Shown in pieces: positions 54,638 to 63,384 of a stretch of 64,000 bases of DNA; within the stretch, counting starts at the first letter, position 1; the number at the start of each line of letters is the position of its first letter. Where the stretch lies: NCBI GenBank assembly GCA_900637275.1, contig LR134362.1, positions 868,001 through 932,000 of the forward strand, read 5' to 3'. The position numbers were made by a program, and so were the translations under genes. The stretch comes from [Pasteurella] aerogenes. Lineage in GTDB: Bacteria; Pseudomonadota; Gammaproteobacteria; Enterobacterales; Pasteurellaceae. The notes beneath the pieces are model-generated. The model did no database searches. It saw only the letters and a list, made by a program, of their open reading frames with translations, and was not told where the DNA came from.

Positions 54638-55090
54638 TTATGATTTTCCTAATGCCAAAGAGAGGATCCCTGCCGCAATTAATGGTCCAACAGGAATCCC
54701 TCCAACAAAGGCAACGCCTAAAATAGTACCAATTAATAATCCGGTCAAAAGTAAAGGTTGACTACCCATTAAGTTCACGCCACGACCGCCGAACCATGCA
54801 ACCAGCATTCCGACCGCCACCGCTAACAACATTTTCCAATTGATAAATTCAGAAAACGCCGGAAATTGCACTTTTCCCAATACTAATGGACTCAACACGC
54901 CGATCGTTAACAGAATAATCCCAATATTTAATCCATTTTTCTCCATAAAAGGGAGATATTTCACCAATATTGTTTGCTTCATAAGCAATAACACTGCCGC
55001 AGAAATGGTAATAGAATTATTGTTACTAATAACACCAAGTAAAATCAGCACGACTAATAACAGCGAAACGGGATTAAATTGCAATGACAT
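54638..55090 (-). CDS. DUF441 family inner-membrane protein (YeaL-like)
   Basis: Integral membrane protein of 150 residues with four or five hydrophobic segments, matching E. coli YeaL (148 aa) throughout. The conserved blocks are MEKNGLNIGIILLTIGVLSP and WFGGRGVNLMGSQP, and the end is GPLIAAGILSLALGK. The start ATG 55090 (MSLQFNPVSLLLV) has a GAGAG site. Upstream in-frame starts would add a 21-residue extension not found in the family. The function of the family is unknown. Confidence 0.9.
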   Translation of the reverse strand: MSLQFNPVSLLLVVLILLGVISNNNSITISAAVLLLMKQTILVKYLPFMEKNGLNIGIILLTIGVLSPLVLGKVQFPAFSEFINWKMLLAVAVGMLVAWFGGRGVNLMGSQPLLLTGLLIGTILGVAFVGGIPVGPLIAAGILSLALGKS

Positions 55091-55186
55091 AATAAGACTC
55101 TCAAATCGCAAAAGTGCGGTGAATATTTTCATCATTATAGCAAAAATTTCCACCGCGATGATACGCCTTAGCGCTTGAAGAAAAAA

Positions 55187-55221
55187 TGATAATGTCGCCG
55201 AACATTAAAGCGACATTATCA
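55187..55221 (-). terminator. Terminator directly after the PEBP-hydrolase pseudogene
   Basis: A perfect 12-bp stem (55210-55221 with 55187-55198) with an 11-nt loop and a T-run on the minus strand. The stem begins at the base after the stop codon. Confidence 0.87.
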
Positions 55222-56382
55222 TCAACACGCCCCAATAATCAAATCATTCATTTTCGCCACACGGAACAAATGCGGTAAACCTTCAATAAATCCAGCACTT
55301 AAAAATGCCACCGTTAATTGACGCTCTGGGTCAATCAAATAATAACTTGTGCCACCGCCCAATCCGCCAAAACTGCGTTCACTCGCCAAAAAACCGCACA
55401 TACTTAATTGATGACCGCTACCACGCACATAACCGCCATGCAAGCCGAAATTCGCCTTTAACGGCTCAATGCCCAACGCCTGACAAGCAGGGGAAAACAC
55501 CAAATTATCCTTATCGCCACAATGGTTTAGCGTTGCATAACGCACCATCACAGACGACACAATCCGCACACCTTGACCGCTTAAATTCAACCGCAAATTT
55601 TCCGCAAATGCAAACACATCATCAATCGTGCCAAACGCATTGCCAGCAGGGACTTGCCAGCCGTCATTTGCCATACTATTGACCAAATTTTCAACGGCTT
55701 GGGCATTTTGCAAAGTGCTGTCCGCCTGTTTCATTTTCTCGGTATGGCTTGCCAATACACGCTTGGGATTATTCATCGCATTGCCAAAACTGGACGACTG
55801 CATATTAAGCGGTGTAAACAATTCATCTTGGGCAATTTGGGCAAATTTGCGTTTTTTGGGGTCGGTCGCTTCCAATATTTTGCCCAACACCAAATAGCCA
55901 AAATAAGGGCTGTAACTGGCTTGCGTGCCAGCTTCAAACATCGGCTTATCTTCAATAATTTTATTAAAAATCAAATCCATATTACCCACTTCAAGTGGCG
56001 AAACCCCATCAGGAATTAAGTCGGTGCGTGTTTGTAATGCCCCATTTGGCAAGCCTGATTTATCTGTTACACCCAGTGGCAATTTGCTAACATTCGCAGG
56101 AATGTTTACCACTTCCCAACGAACCCAACCCAAACCCGTTGGTGCATCTTTGTCATAGACGGTCAGTACAAAACTTTTCGTCCCTTCCGGTGCATTTTTC
56201 CATTCAATTTCAGGTGACAAATTCTGTCCCGAGCAACCAAAACCATAATCTGCGCTGAGTAGGTGTTTTTCACTAAAAGCTCTATTCTATAACCCATTGA
56301 TTTTCAAGCTAAAGCCATCATTTGCTAAAACAGAAAGTGGTAAGCTCAATGCTACCGTTAAAAAGGCTTTTTTAAACATCAT
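55222..56382 (-). pseudogene. Broken chimera: PEBP-like periplasmic protein joined to a serine hydrolase
   Basis: From ATG 56382, behind an AAGGAG site, the frame encodes a signal peptide (MMFKKAFLTVALSLPLSVLA). It then meets an in-frame TAG at 56287-56289 (codon 32). The same frame continues with a YbhB/RKIP-like PEBP core (GCSGQNLSPEIEWKNAPEG, VYDKDAPTGLGWVRWEVVNIP). At about SGLPNGALQTRTD it changes abruptly to the C-terminal part of a beta-lactamase-like serine hydrolase (YSPYFGYLVLGKILE, GLGGGTSYYLIDP). The hydrolase lacks its SxxK nucleophile region. A 332-codon open frame from 56220 remains, but it has no plausible start. A deletion fusing two genes plus a nonsense mutation explains it best. 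Confidence 0.83.
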
Positions 56383-56624
56383 AATCTCCTTGTGATTTAA
56401 AAGCAGGGTCAGTATAAATAAAGTTTTTCACAGAAAATGTGCTAAATCCGTCATTTAATGTGCTAAAAATGATAGGGGGAATAAATAAGTGGTGGGATTT
56501 TGAAAATTTTTTGCAAATTTTATAAATCTTAACTAAATATGACCGCACTTTTCTTAATGACTTAACCATGAATAAACTAAGAGAAAAAGGCTATTTCTCT
56601 TATAAACATCAGAATATTTGTTAA
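56383..56624. other. Gene-free A/T-rich stretch downstream of dmsA
   Basis: No coding potential on either strand that I can support. It holds one uptake signal (around 56541-56551) and an 8-bp hairpin, AAGAGAAA with TTTCTCTT (56580-56587 with 56595-56602). No dmsB or dmsC remnant is visible, although these genes would be expected here. Confidence 0.6.
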
Positions 56625-56658
56625 ACAAAAAGAGTTGGTAAAACCAACCCTTTTGTTT
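56625..56658 (-). terminator. Terminator of dmsA
   Basis: GTTGGT (56635-56640) pairs with ACCAAC (56644-56649), extended by CTTTT-type and AAAAG-type outer arms across one mismatch, 22 bp after the dmsA stop. T-rich sequence follows on the minus strand. Confidence 0.78.
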
Positions 56659-56680
56659 ACTATGTCTTTATTTTTAGATC

Positions 56681-59140
56681 TTAACCCGTGGTACCTACGG
56701 GTTTAGCCATTTCCAATTTCGCAATTTGGACGAGATTTGAATGTTGGGGATTGCCTTTTGCTAATGGCGATGGGCGTTGTGTGGTTAACACGTTAATGCA
56801 ACCATTATAATCTACCTTATCGCCCCACATATTGGCTTTATGCCATGCCCCCTCCCCCATACCTAACACTCCGGGCATAATCCGAGGTGTTACTTTTGCG
56901 GGCAGACGAGTTTCACCAATTTCATTAAATACTCGAACCCTATCTCCATCTTTAATATCATATTTTTCCGCATCAATCGGATTAATCCATAACTCTTGAA
57001 GATGGGATGCTGCCAACACGTCAATATTGCCATAGGAGGAATGGGTACGTGCCTTGTGATGAAAACCAATCAATTGGAATGGATATGTTTTTCTTTTCGG
57101 ATCATCAACGCCATTAAATCCAGCATGGTAAATAGGTAAAGGATGAATAACATCTTGTTCGTCTAATTCCCAAGTTGCCGCAATTTCAGCCAAACGTTCA
57201 GAATAAATCTCAATTTTACCTGAAGGCGTTTTAAGCGGGTTATTTTCGGGATCTTGGCGGAATTTTTTGAATGCGACATAATGCCCGTTCGGATCCCGTT
57301 TTTTGAAAATGCCCATTTTTTTGAGTTCGTCATATTCCGGTAGATCCGAATCTTTTTTCCGCATTTCGGCATAGAGATATTGCAACCACTGTGCTTGGGT
57401 ACGACCCTCCGTAAATTTATCATATACATCTTGTCCCAAACGTTTAGCAATTTCGCATAAAATGTCATAAATCGGACGACATTCAAATTTAGCGGAGGTT
57501 GCCGGTTGGCTGAAAATCAGATACCCCATATCACCAGCAAAATGATTTGGGATAAGATCTTCTTGTTCTGTTGTCATCAAATCAGGTAATAAAATATCTG
57601 CATATTTTGCAGAATCTGTCATAAAATTATCAATCACAACAATCATTTCACATTTTTTATCATCTTGTAGAATCTCGTGGGTACGATTAATGTCGGAATG
57701 CTGATTTGTAATTGTATTACCTGCATAATTCCACATAAACTTAATTGGTACATCCAGTTTTTCTTTGCCTTGTACACCATCACGAAGTGCGGTCATTTCT
57801 GTACCTCTTTCTATCGCATCCGTCCATGTAAATACCGAAATCTTAGTTTTGACCGGATTTTCTAAACTTGGCAATTTTTTGAATGTGATTGTATAAGAGC
57901 CTTCGCGTGCGCCAGAATTGCCTCCATGGATTCCAACGTTGCCGGTCAAAATAGGTAACATGGCTACAGAACGCACACTTAATTCGCCATTGGAATGACG
58001 TTGAATTCCCCAACCTTGAGCAATATAGCAAGGTTTTGTGGTTGCAATCTCACGAGCTAATTCACGAATTTTATCTGCTGGCACACCACAAATTTTAGCG
58101 GCCCATTCTGGAGTTTTCGCGGTTTTATCATCGCTATCGCCTAAAATATAGGCTTTGTAATGTCCATTTTTGGGGGCTGATTTAGGTAGCGTTTTCTCGT
58201 CATAGCCTACGCAGTATTTATCTAAAAAAGCTTGATCAACAAGATTTTCACTAATCATCACATAGGCCATGCCGGCGATCATTGCCGCATCAGTACCGGG
58301 TTTAATCGAAATCCATTCGTGTTCACGCCCTGAAGCGGTATCTGTATAGCGGGGATCGATAATAATTAACTTCGCTTTAGAAATTTCGCGAGCTTGTGCT
58401 AAATAATAAGATACGCCACCGCCACTCATTCGTGTTTCATAGGGGTTATTGCCGAAATAAACCACCAGTTTGGAATTAGCGATATCAGACGTGCTGTTTC
58501 CATCCATTGAACCATAAGTATAGGGCATTGCCATCGCAATTTGCGCACGACTGTAAGAACCGTAATGATTAAGATAACCGCCATAGCAGTTCATTAAACG
58601 CGCAATAGGTGAACCTTTATTGGCATAAGAATTGGTGATATTACCGCCATTTATCCCGGTAGAAGAATTAATATAAACTGCCTCATTGCCATAATCTTTG
58701 ACAATACGTTTAAGATTATCCGCGATCGTATCCAAGGCTTCTTCCCAACTAATACGTTGAAATTTCCCTTCTCCACGTTTCCCGACACGTTTCATTGGGT
58801 ATTTCAAACGATCGGGATGATTCATGCGACGACGAATTGAACGTCCGCGTAAACAAGCACGAACTTGATGGTGTCCATAAATATCGTCGCCTAGATTATC
58901 CGTTTCTACCCATTTGACTTCATCATTAACAACGTGCAACTTTACAGGACAACGCCCACCGCAGTTGACGGAACAAGCGCCCCATACGACTTTTTCATCT
59001 GGGATAACCGGCGGAGATTGAGTCGCATTTTCTGCTTTTGCTGAAAAAGGAATAACAAGATGGCTACTTGCCGCGATGGCGGTGAGAGAAGAGGCTTGCA
59101 AAAATGATCTTCTTGTAAATTTTAAATGTGCTTGAGACAT
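56681..59140 (-). CDS. dmsA: Dimethyl sulfoxide reductase catalytic subunit DmsA
   Basis: Molybdopterin enzyme that reduces DMSO and related S- or N-oxides in anaerobic respiration, on the periplasmic side. The start ATG 59140 has a GAGGG site and gives 819 residues. A Tat signal (TRRSFLQ, residues 9-15) is followed by the FS0 cluster cysteines C56, C60, C64 and C96. The Mo-ligand serine is in NHYGSYS (S197 by alignment with E. coli DmsA S176). The end GCINVLTTQRPSPLAKGNP matches DmsA. The iron-sulfur subunit dmsB and anchor dmsC do not follow; instead there is a terminator. A perfect FNR box lies upstream. Confidence 0.94.
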   Translation of the reverse strand: MSQAHLKFTRRSFLQASSLTAIAASSHLVIPFSAKAENATQSPPVIPDEKVVWGACSVNCGGRCPVKLHVVNDEVKWVETDNLGDDIYGHHQVRACLRGRSIRRRMNHPDRLKYPMKRVGKRGEGKFQRISWEEALDTIADNLKRIVKDYGNEAVYINSSTGINGGNITNSYANKGSPIARLMNCYGGYLNHYGSYSRAQIAMAMPYTYGSMDGNSTSDIANSKLVVYFGNNPYETRMSGGGVSYYLAQAREISKAKLIIIDPRYTDTASGREHEWISIKPGTDAAMIAGMAYVMISENLVDQAFLDKYCVGYDEKTLPKSAPKNGHYKAYILGDSDDKTAKTPEWAAKICGVPADKIRELAREIATTKPCYIAQGWGIQRHSNGELSVRSVAMLPILTGNVGIHGGNSGAREGSYTITFKKLPSLENPVKTKISVFTWTDAIERGTEMTALRDGVQGKEKLDVPIKFMWNYAGNTITNQHSDINRTHEILQDDKKCEMIVVIDNFMTDSAKYADILLPDLMTTEQEDLIPNHFAGDMGYLIFSQPATSAKFECRPIYDILCEIAKRLGQDVYDKFTEGRTQAQWLQYLYAEMRKKDSDLPEYDELKKMGIFKKRDPNGHYVAFKKFRQDPENNPLKTPSGKIEIYSERLAEIAATWELDEQDVIHPLPIYHAGFNGVDDPKRKTYPFQLIGFHHKARTHSSYGNIDVLAASHLQELWINPIDAEKYDIKDGDRVRVFNEIGETRLPAKVTPRIMPGVLGMGEGAWHKANMWGDKVDYNGCINVLTTQRPSPLAKGNPQHSNLVQIAKLEMAKPVGTTG

Positions 59141-59250
59141 ACATGCCCTCAATAATGATTGAAAAAAGTGTTGTGTTCAATTTTGACTGAACTCAATTGT
59201 CGCTATGCTAGCAAGGTTTGGCAAAATTACGATAAATTTTTTAAATTCTT

Positions 59251-59264
59251 TTGATTAAAATCAA
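59251..59264. promoter_or_regulatory. Perfect FNR box between dmsA and the transglutaminase-like gene
   Basis: TTGAT-TAAA-ATCAA is a full match to the FNR consensus. It lies 111 bp before the dmsA start. A -10-like TAATTT about 25 bp towards dmsA (59224-59229, minus strand) gives the usual -41.5 activation geometry. It may also influence the divergent operon beginning at 59389. Confidence 0.8.
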
Positions 59265-59388
59265 ATCGTTCTTTTTTTAAAGATTTCCATCTTATCAAAA
59301 TTACGCTATCTTTAAAAAGCACTCATTCTGCTTGCAGCGCTGAGTTTGAATATGGCAAGTTTGCTTATTTTTTAACAAGGACTTTGTA

Positions 59389-60492
59389 ATGAAAAAACTC
59401 TTCTTAGCCACCGCACTTTCAGCGGTAGCGGTATTTGCCCAAGCGCAAACCGTTCCAAACAAAAATACAACGACTCACACTTACGAATTTACTCAAACCT
59501 ATGATATTCAAGTGCCAAAAGGTTCATCGGGCGAAACAAAATTATGGGCACCATTACCTTTTAGCAATGATTACCAAACGGTGAAATCCATTGAATTTGA
59601 AGGTAATTATCAACAAGCCTATATCACGGAGAACAATCAATATGGCGCCAGCACGCTTTATGCTACTTGGGATAAAGATGCAGTAAAACGTGATTTAAAA
59701 GTGAAATTGATTGTGGAAACCAAAGATCGTGAGCCAATGAAACAAGGCTTATTGAAAAACTATCGAGTTCCAGAAAAAATTGAATATAGTGTGGATGTGG
59801 CAGAATATTTAAAAGCAACACAACACATTAAAACAGACGGTATTGTGAAACAATATGCGGATAAAATCGTGGGCAATGAAAAAAATCCACTGAAAAAAGC
59901 AGAGCTTATTCACCATTGGATCGTGAATAATATGGAGCGTGATAATTCCGTATTGGGCTGTGGCGATGGTGATGTGGAAAAAATCTTAACCACCGGCGTA
60001 TTAAAAGGCAAATGTACCGATATCAACTCCGTATTCGTTGCCTTGGCTCGCGCATCCGGCATTCCCGCTCGTGAAGTTTTCGGTATTCGTTTAGGTCAAG
60101 CCATCAAAATGGGCGAATATTCAAAATCCGCTTTTGGTGGAGCCAAAGATAAAATTGCCAACGAAAATGGCGGTCAACACTGTCGCGCTGAATTCTACTT
60201 GGCTGGATTTGGCTGGGTACCGGTAGATTCTGCCGATGTGGCAAAATATCGTTTAACCGAGAAAAAAGCTGTTGAAGATGCGGGTACCAAAGCGGTTTCT
60301 GAATACTTATTCGGCAACTGGGAAGGCAATTGGATGGGCTTTAACCACGCTCGTGATTTCAATCTTTACCCAATGCCTGAACTTGCGCCAATTAACAACT
60401 TCGGCTATCCATACGCAGAAGTTGGCGGCGATCCGTTAAACTCTTATAATGCAAAAGAATTCGGCTATGAATTCATCTCAAAAGAACGCTAA
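59389..60492 (+). CDS. Periplasmic transglutaminase-like protein
   Basis: Exported protein of 367 residues with a signal peptide (1-20, ending AQA) and a papain-fold transglutaminase-like domain. The catalytic triad is visible as C209 (GKCTDINSVF), H264 (GGQHCRAEFYL) and D280 (VPVDSADVAKY). The family acts as a protease, amidase or crosslinker; the substrate here is unknown. It leads an operon with merT and merP, whose start overlaps its end by 26 bp. The same order beside dmsA is known in H. influenzae (HI1047-HI1050). AAGGA lies upstream of the ATG. Confidence 0.85.
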   Translation: MKKLFLATALSAVAVFAQAQTVPNKNTTTHTYEFTQTYDIQVPKGSSGETKLWAPLPFSNDYQTVKSIEFEGNYQQAYITENNQYGASTLYATWDKDAVKRDLKVKLIVETKDREPMKQGLLKNYRVPEKIEYSVDVAEYLKATQHIKTDGIVKQYADKIVGNEKNPLKKAELIHHWIVNNMERDNSVLGCGDGDVEKILTTGVLKGKCTDINSVFVALARASGIPAREVFGIRLGQAIKMGEYSKSAFGGAKDKIANENGGQHCRAEFYLAGFGWVPVDSADVAKYRLTEKKAVEDAGTKAVSEYLFGNWEGNWMGFNHARDFNLYPMPELAPINNFGYPYAEVGGDPLNSYNAKEFGYEFISKER

Positions 60493-60829
60493 TCGCACTT
60501 TTTGGGCAATGTGTACCACAGCAGTGACCGCTGCTGTGGCGTCCACCCTTTGCTGTATTGCGCCCTTGGTTTATCTTGCTTTTGGGATTTCTAGTTCGTG
60601 GTTGGTGAGTTTAAATGAACTGGCGTTTTTGCAAATCCCTATGCTGATCATTTCCTTAGGGGCTTTCGGTTACGGTTTTTGGTTGCTCAATTTTTCAGAC
60701 AAAATTATCTGCACCAAATATTTATCGCGCCGAACCTTGCAAATTTTGTATTGGGTTATGGCAATCGTGGTGTTGTTCTTTTTGACCTATCCTTATGTTT
60801 TACCGATGATTTTAGAGGTTTTAGAATGA
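60467..60829 (+). CDS. merT: MerT-like metal transport protein
   Basis: Small inner-membrane protein of 120 residues with three hydrophobic segments. The first carries the vicinal pair C29-C30 in STLCCIAPLVYLAFGIS, the hallmark of mercuric transporter MerT. A second cysteine site is reduced to a single Cys (KIICTKY) where MerT usually has two. ATG 60467 lies inside the transglutaminase-like gene. No merA or merR is present, so mercury detoxification is unlikely to be the full story. Another soft metal may be carried. Confidence 0.82.
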   Translation: MNSSQKNANRTFWAMCTTAVTAAVASTLCCIAPLVYLAFGISSSWLVSLNELAFLQIPMLIISLGAFGYGFWLLNFSDKIICTKYLSRRTLQILYWVMAIVVLFFLTYPYVLPMILEVLE

Positions 60830-61098
60830 AAAAAATCTTGATTTTTATCACCGCACTTTTATTCTCCACAGCAAGTTTTGCTGCCGAGCGCCATCTGACA
60901 TTGCGCATTGACGAAATGTATTGTCAGCTTTGTGTTTATTTGGTGAATAAAGAATTGCGTAACGTAGATGGCGTGATTTCTACCAAAGCAAATTTTAATA
61001 CGCGCTTAGTGAAAGTCGTTGCCGATGAAAAAGTAACTGATGAAATGTTGGTCAACGCTATTGATAAATTGCATTATCATGCAGTAGTACAGGATTAG
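60826..61098 (+). CDS. merP: MerP-like periplasmic metal-binding protein
   Basis: Periplasmic heavy-metal-associated (HMA) domain protein of 90 residues. A signal peptide (1-20, ending SFA) is followed by a ferredoxin-like HMA fold with the metal site CQLC (C33, C36) in DEMYCQLCVYLV. This stands in place of the usual GMTCxxC. The ATG overlaps the merT stop (ATGA), so the two are translationally coupled. It would hand a soft metal ion to MerT. Confidence 0.84.
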   Translation: MKKILIFITALLFSTASFAAERHLTLRIDEMYCQLCVYLVNKELRNVDGVISTKANFNTRLVKVVADEKVTDEMLVNAIDKLHYHAVVQD

Positions 61099-61132
61099 AA
61101 ATATTATTTTTGGGAAAAAGTGCGGTGGAAAT

Positions 61133-61255
61133 TTAACAGGTTTTAGCATTGAAAAGCATAGTAAGCAAAACAGCAACATAAAGTCCGTCACGATCGGCAA
61201 CTTTATAGATTTTTTCCTTTGGTTTCAGTGATTTAATCTTTGTATCTGTAAGCAT
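61133..61255 (-). pseudogene. N-terminal fragment of a P4-type tyrosine integrase
   Basis: From ATG 61255 the frame reads MLTDTKIKSLKPKEKIYKV then ADRDGLYVAV. This is the DUF4102 arm-binding start of P4-like integrases. Homology then breaks and a TAA at 61133-61135 ends the frame after 40 codons. The catalytic domain is absent. It lies just downstream of guaA, whose 3' end is a known target of integrating islands. The rest of 61099-61460 holds repeats and terminators listed separately. Confidence 0.77.
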
Positions 61256-61267
61256 ATCATACCGCCA

Positions 61268-61297
61268 AAAATACCGTCATCATCATAACGGTATTTT
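61268..61297. terminator. Perfect 10-bp hairpin between merP and guaA
   Basis: AAAATACCGT (61268-61277) pairs with ACGGTATTTT (61288-61297) around a 10-nt loop. It can act as a bidirectional terminator. It also contains one copy of a 9-bp repeat found twice more at 61326 and 61338. Confidence 0.6.
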
Positions 61298-61440
61298 CAC
61301 TCTTTTTTAAAGAGTATGCAAGTTAATACCGTCATTTATACCGTCAAAAATATGAACTAACTTGAAATATTATGAAACGTTATGAAATGAAAAAGCCCTG
61401 TATTAACAAGGCTTTTAGTGATTTTTGAAACGTTATGAAA
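61271..61440. repeat. Direct repeats beside guaA (possible att or integrase arm sites)
   Basis: ATACCGTCA occurs three times on the plus strand, at 61271-61279, 61326-61334 and 61338-61346. A separate 14-bp repeat GAAACGTTATGAAA occurs at 61374-61387 and 61427-61440. Both sets lie between the integrase fragment and the guaA 3' end, as arm-type sites and attachment duplications would. Confidence 0.65.
61389..61416 (-). terminator. Terminator of guaA
   Basis: AAAAGCC (61391-61397) pairs with GGCTTTT (61410-61416), with inner C/G extension. On the minus strand a TTTTT run follows. It lies between the two 14-bp direct repeats, 45 bp after the guaA stop. Confidence 0.8.
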
Positions 61441-61460
61441 CGTAGTGAAATGTGAAATTT

Positions 61461-63032
61461 TTATTCCCATTCAATGGTTGCAGGTGGTTTACCTGAAACA
61501 TCATACACCACGCGGGAAATCCCATTCACTTCGTTGATGATACGATTTGAGATTTTACCTAATAGATCATAAGGTAAATGTGCCCAATGTGCGGTCATAA
61601 AATCAATGGTTTCGACAGCACGCAGAGACACCACCCAATCATATTTACGTCCATCGCCCATTACGCCGACGGATTTGACCGGCAGGAACACGGTGAAGGC
61701 TTGGCTGACTTTGTAGTACCAGCCTGATGCGTGGAGTTCTTCCATAAAGATCGCATCGGCACGACGAACTAAATCGCAGTATTCTTTTTTGATTTCACCT
61801 AACACACGCACGCCTAATCCCGGTCCTGGGAATGGATGGCGGTTAAGCATTTCCGCTGGTAAGCCTAGTGCCAAGCCGATTTTACGTACTTCGTCTTTAA
61901 ACAATTCGCGTAATGGTTCAACTAAGCCTAATTTCATATAATCTGGCAAGCCACCTACGTTATGGTGTGATTTGATCACGTGGGCTTTACCGGTTTTGCT
62001 GGCTGCCGACTCAATTACATCAGGGTAGATTGTGCCTTGCGCTAACCATTTTACGCTAGTCTGTTTGTGTGATTCTTCATCAAATACATCAACAAACACT
62101 TTGCCGATAATTTTACGTTTCGCCTCTGGTTCATCAACGCCTTTCAGTGCATCTAAAAAACGTTCTTCAGCATTTACACGGACAATGTTCAAGCCGAATT
62201 TATCGCCGAACATTTCCATCACTTGATCGCCTTCGTTTAAGCGTAATAAGCCATTATCTACGAAGACGCAGTGCAAGTTTTTGCCGATCGCACGGTGTAA
62301 AAGTAACGCTGTCACAGAAGAATCCACACCGCCCGACAAGCCTAAAATCACTTCATCATCGCCCACTTGCGCTTTAATACGCGCAACGGCATCTTCAATA
62401 ATATTTTCAGCAGTCCATTTAGTTTCACAGCCACAAACGCCAACCACGAAATTTTTCAATAATGCCAAACCGCTTTTTGTATGTGTTACTTCCGGATGGA
62501 ATTGCACACCATAAAAACGACGGGTTTCATCAGACATCGCTGCAATCGGGCAAGTTGGCGTTACACCGGTTACCGAAAAGTGCGGTGGTAATTTGGTGAC
62601 TTTATCGCCATGACTCATCCACACATCAAGTTTCGCTTGTGGCGCGTTTAAATCATCATTTAATTTAGCAAATAATGCATCAGCCGCTTTTAATTCTACG
62701 GAAGCATAACCAAATTCACGATGATCAGAAGCCTCGGTTAAACCGCCTAATTGCATCGCCATGGTTTGCATACCGTAGCAAATGCCCAGCACCGGCACGC
62801 CAGCATTGAATACATATTCAGGCGCACGCGGGCTGTTTTCTTCGGTGGTACTTTCAGGACCACCTGAAAGGATAATCCCCGTTGGGTTAAATTCACGGAT
62901 CTGTTCTTCCGTCACGTCCCAAGCCCAAAGTTCGCAGTAAACCCCAATTTCACGCACACGACGCGCGATCAGTTGAGTATATTGTGAACCAAAGTCAAGG
63001 ATTAAGATTTTGTGGTTGTGGATGTTTGTCAT
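61461..63032 (-). CDS. guaA: GMP synthase (glutamine-hydrolysing)
   Basis: Converts XMP to GMP with glutamine nitrogen and ATP. The 523-residue protein (E. coli 525) has an N-terminal class I amidotransferase domain with nucleophile Cys in GICYGMQ and the His/Glu pair in VQFHPEVTH. The ATP-pyrophosphatase domain carries GLSGGVDSS, and the C-terminal dimerisation domain ends PPATIEWE. guaB is not upstream; a small AT-rich membrane ORF and a pseudogene are there instead. Its 3' flank carries integration scars. Confidence 0.97.
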   Translation of the reverse strand: MTNIHNHKILILDFGSQYTQLIARRVREIGVYCELWAWDVTEEQIREFNPTGIILSGGPESTTEENSPRAPEYVFNAGVPVLGICYGMQTMAMQLGGLTEASDHREFGYASVELKAADALFAKLNDDLNAPQAKLDVWMSHGDKVTKLPPHFSVTGVTPTCPIAAMSDETRRFYGVQFHPEVTHTKSGLALLKNFVVGVCGCETKWTAENIIEDAVARIKAQVGDDEVILGLSGGVDSSVTALLLHRAIGKNLHCVFVDNGLLRLNEGDQVMEMFGDKFGLNIVRVNAEERFLDALKGVDEPEAKRKIIGKVFVDVFDEESHKQTSVKWLAQGTIYPDVIESAASKTGKAHVIKSHHNVGGLPDYMKLGLVEPLRELFKDEVRKIGLALGLPAEMLNRHPFPGPGLGVRVLGEIKKEYCDLVRRADAIFMEELHASGWYYKVSQAFTVFLPVKSVGVMGDGRKYDWVVSLRAVETIDFMTAHWAHLPYDLLGKISNRIINEVNGISRVVYDVSGKPPATIEWE

Positions 63033-63058
63033 TTTGTTTCTCTGTTTTTGTAAAAATA

Positions 63059-63313
63059 TTAATATCGTTTAACAACAACATATCTATTTGAACTTGCAGC
63101 ATCAAATACTCCTGCAAGATAAATTATGATACAAAGCGGTACTATAATAAATAATAATGGTAATTTAATAATAATTAAAACTGCTAATGTTCCATATCTT
63201 ATATCTGTTTTTTTGTATATATAAGTGAATAGTCCTAGAAGAATTATAGTTGCTATAATAAAGAGAACATATCCATTCCATTCATCACCTTTATTCCGTG
63301 TCACGGCATCCAT
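63059..63313 (-). CDS. Small hypothetical membrane protein
   Basis: 84 codons from ATG 63313, with GGAAT upstream. The protein has two or three hydrophobic segments (GYVLFIIATIILLGLFTYIY; then LAVLIIIKLPLLFIIVPL and CIIIYLAGVF) with charged ends. I do not recognise the family. The DNA is markedly A/T-rich and it lies next to a DinD-like pseudogene, which suggests that it was brought in with mobile DNA. It ends 26 bp before guaA and could be co-transcribed with it. Confidence 0.5.
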   Translation of the reverse strand: MDAVTRNKGDEWNGYVLFIIATIILLGLFTYIYKKTDIRYGTLAVLIIIKLPLLFIIVPLCIIIYLAGVFDAASSNRYVVVKRY

Positions 63314-63384
63314 AACTATAATTCCAGCAATGGTAAATAGTACAATTATAGTTTCAGTTATAAAAATTTTTTGGAAAAAATATT

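Noticed and set aside
55654..56019. A 121-codon plus-strand ORF inside the PEBP-hydrolase pseudogene
   Set aside because: The minus-strand frame clearly carries recognisable protein families; the plus-strand ORF shows none.
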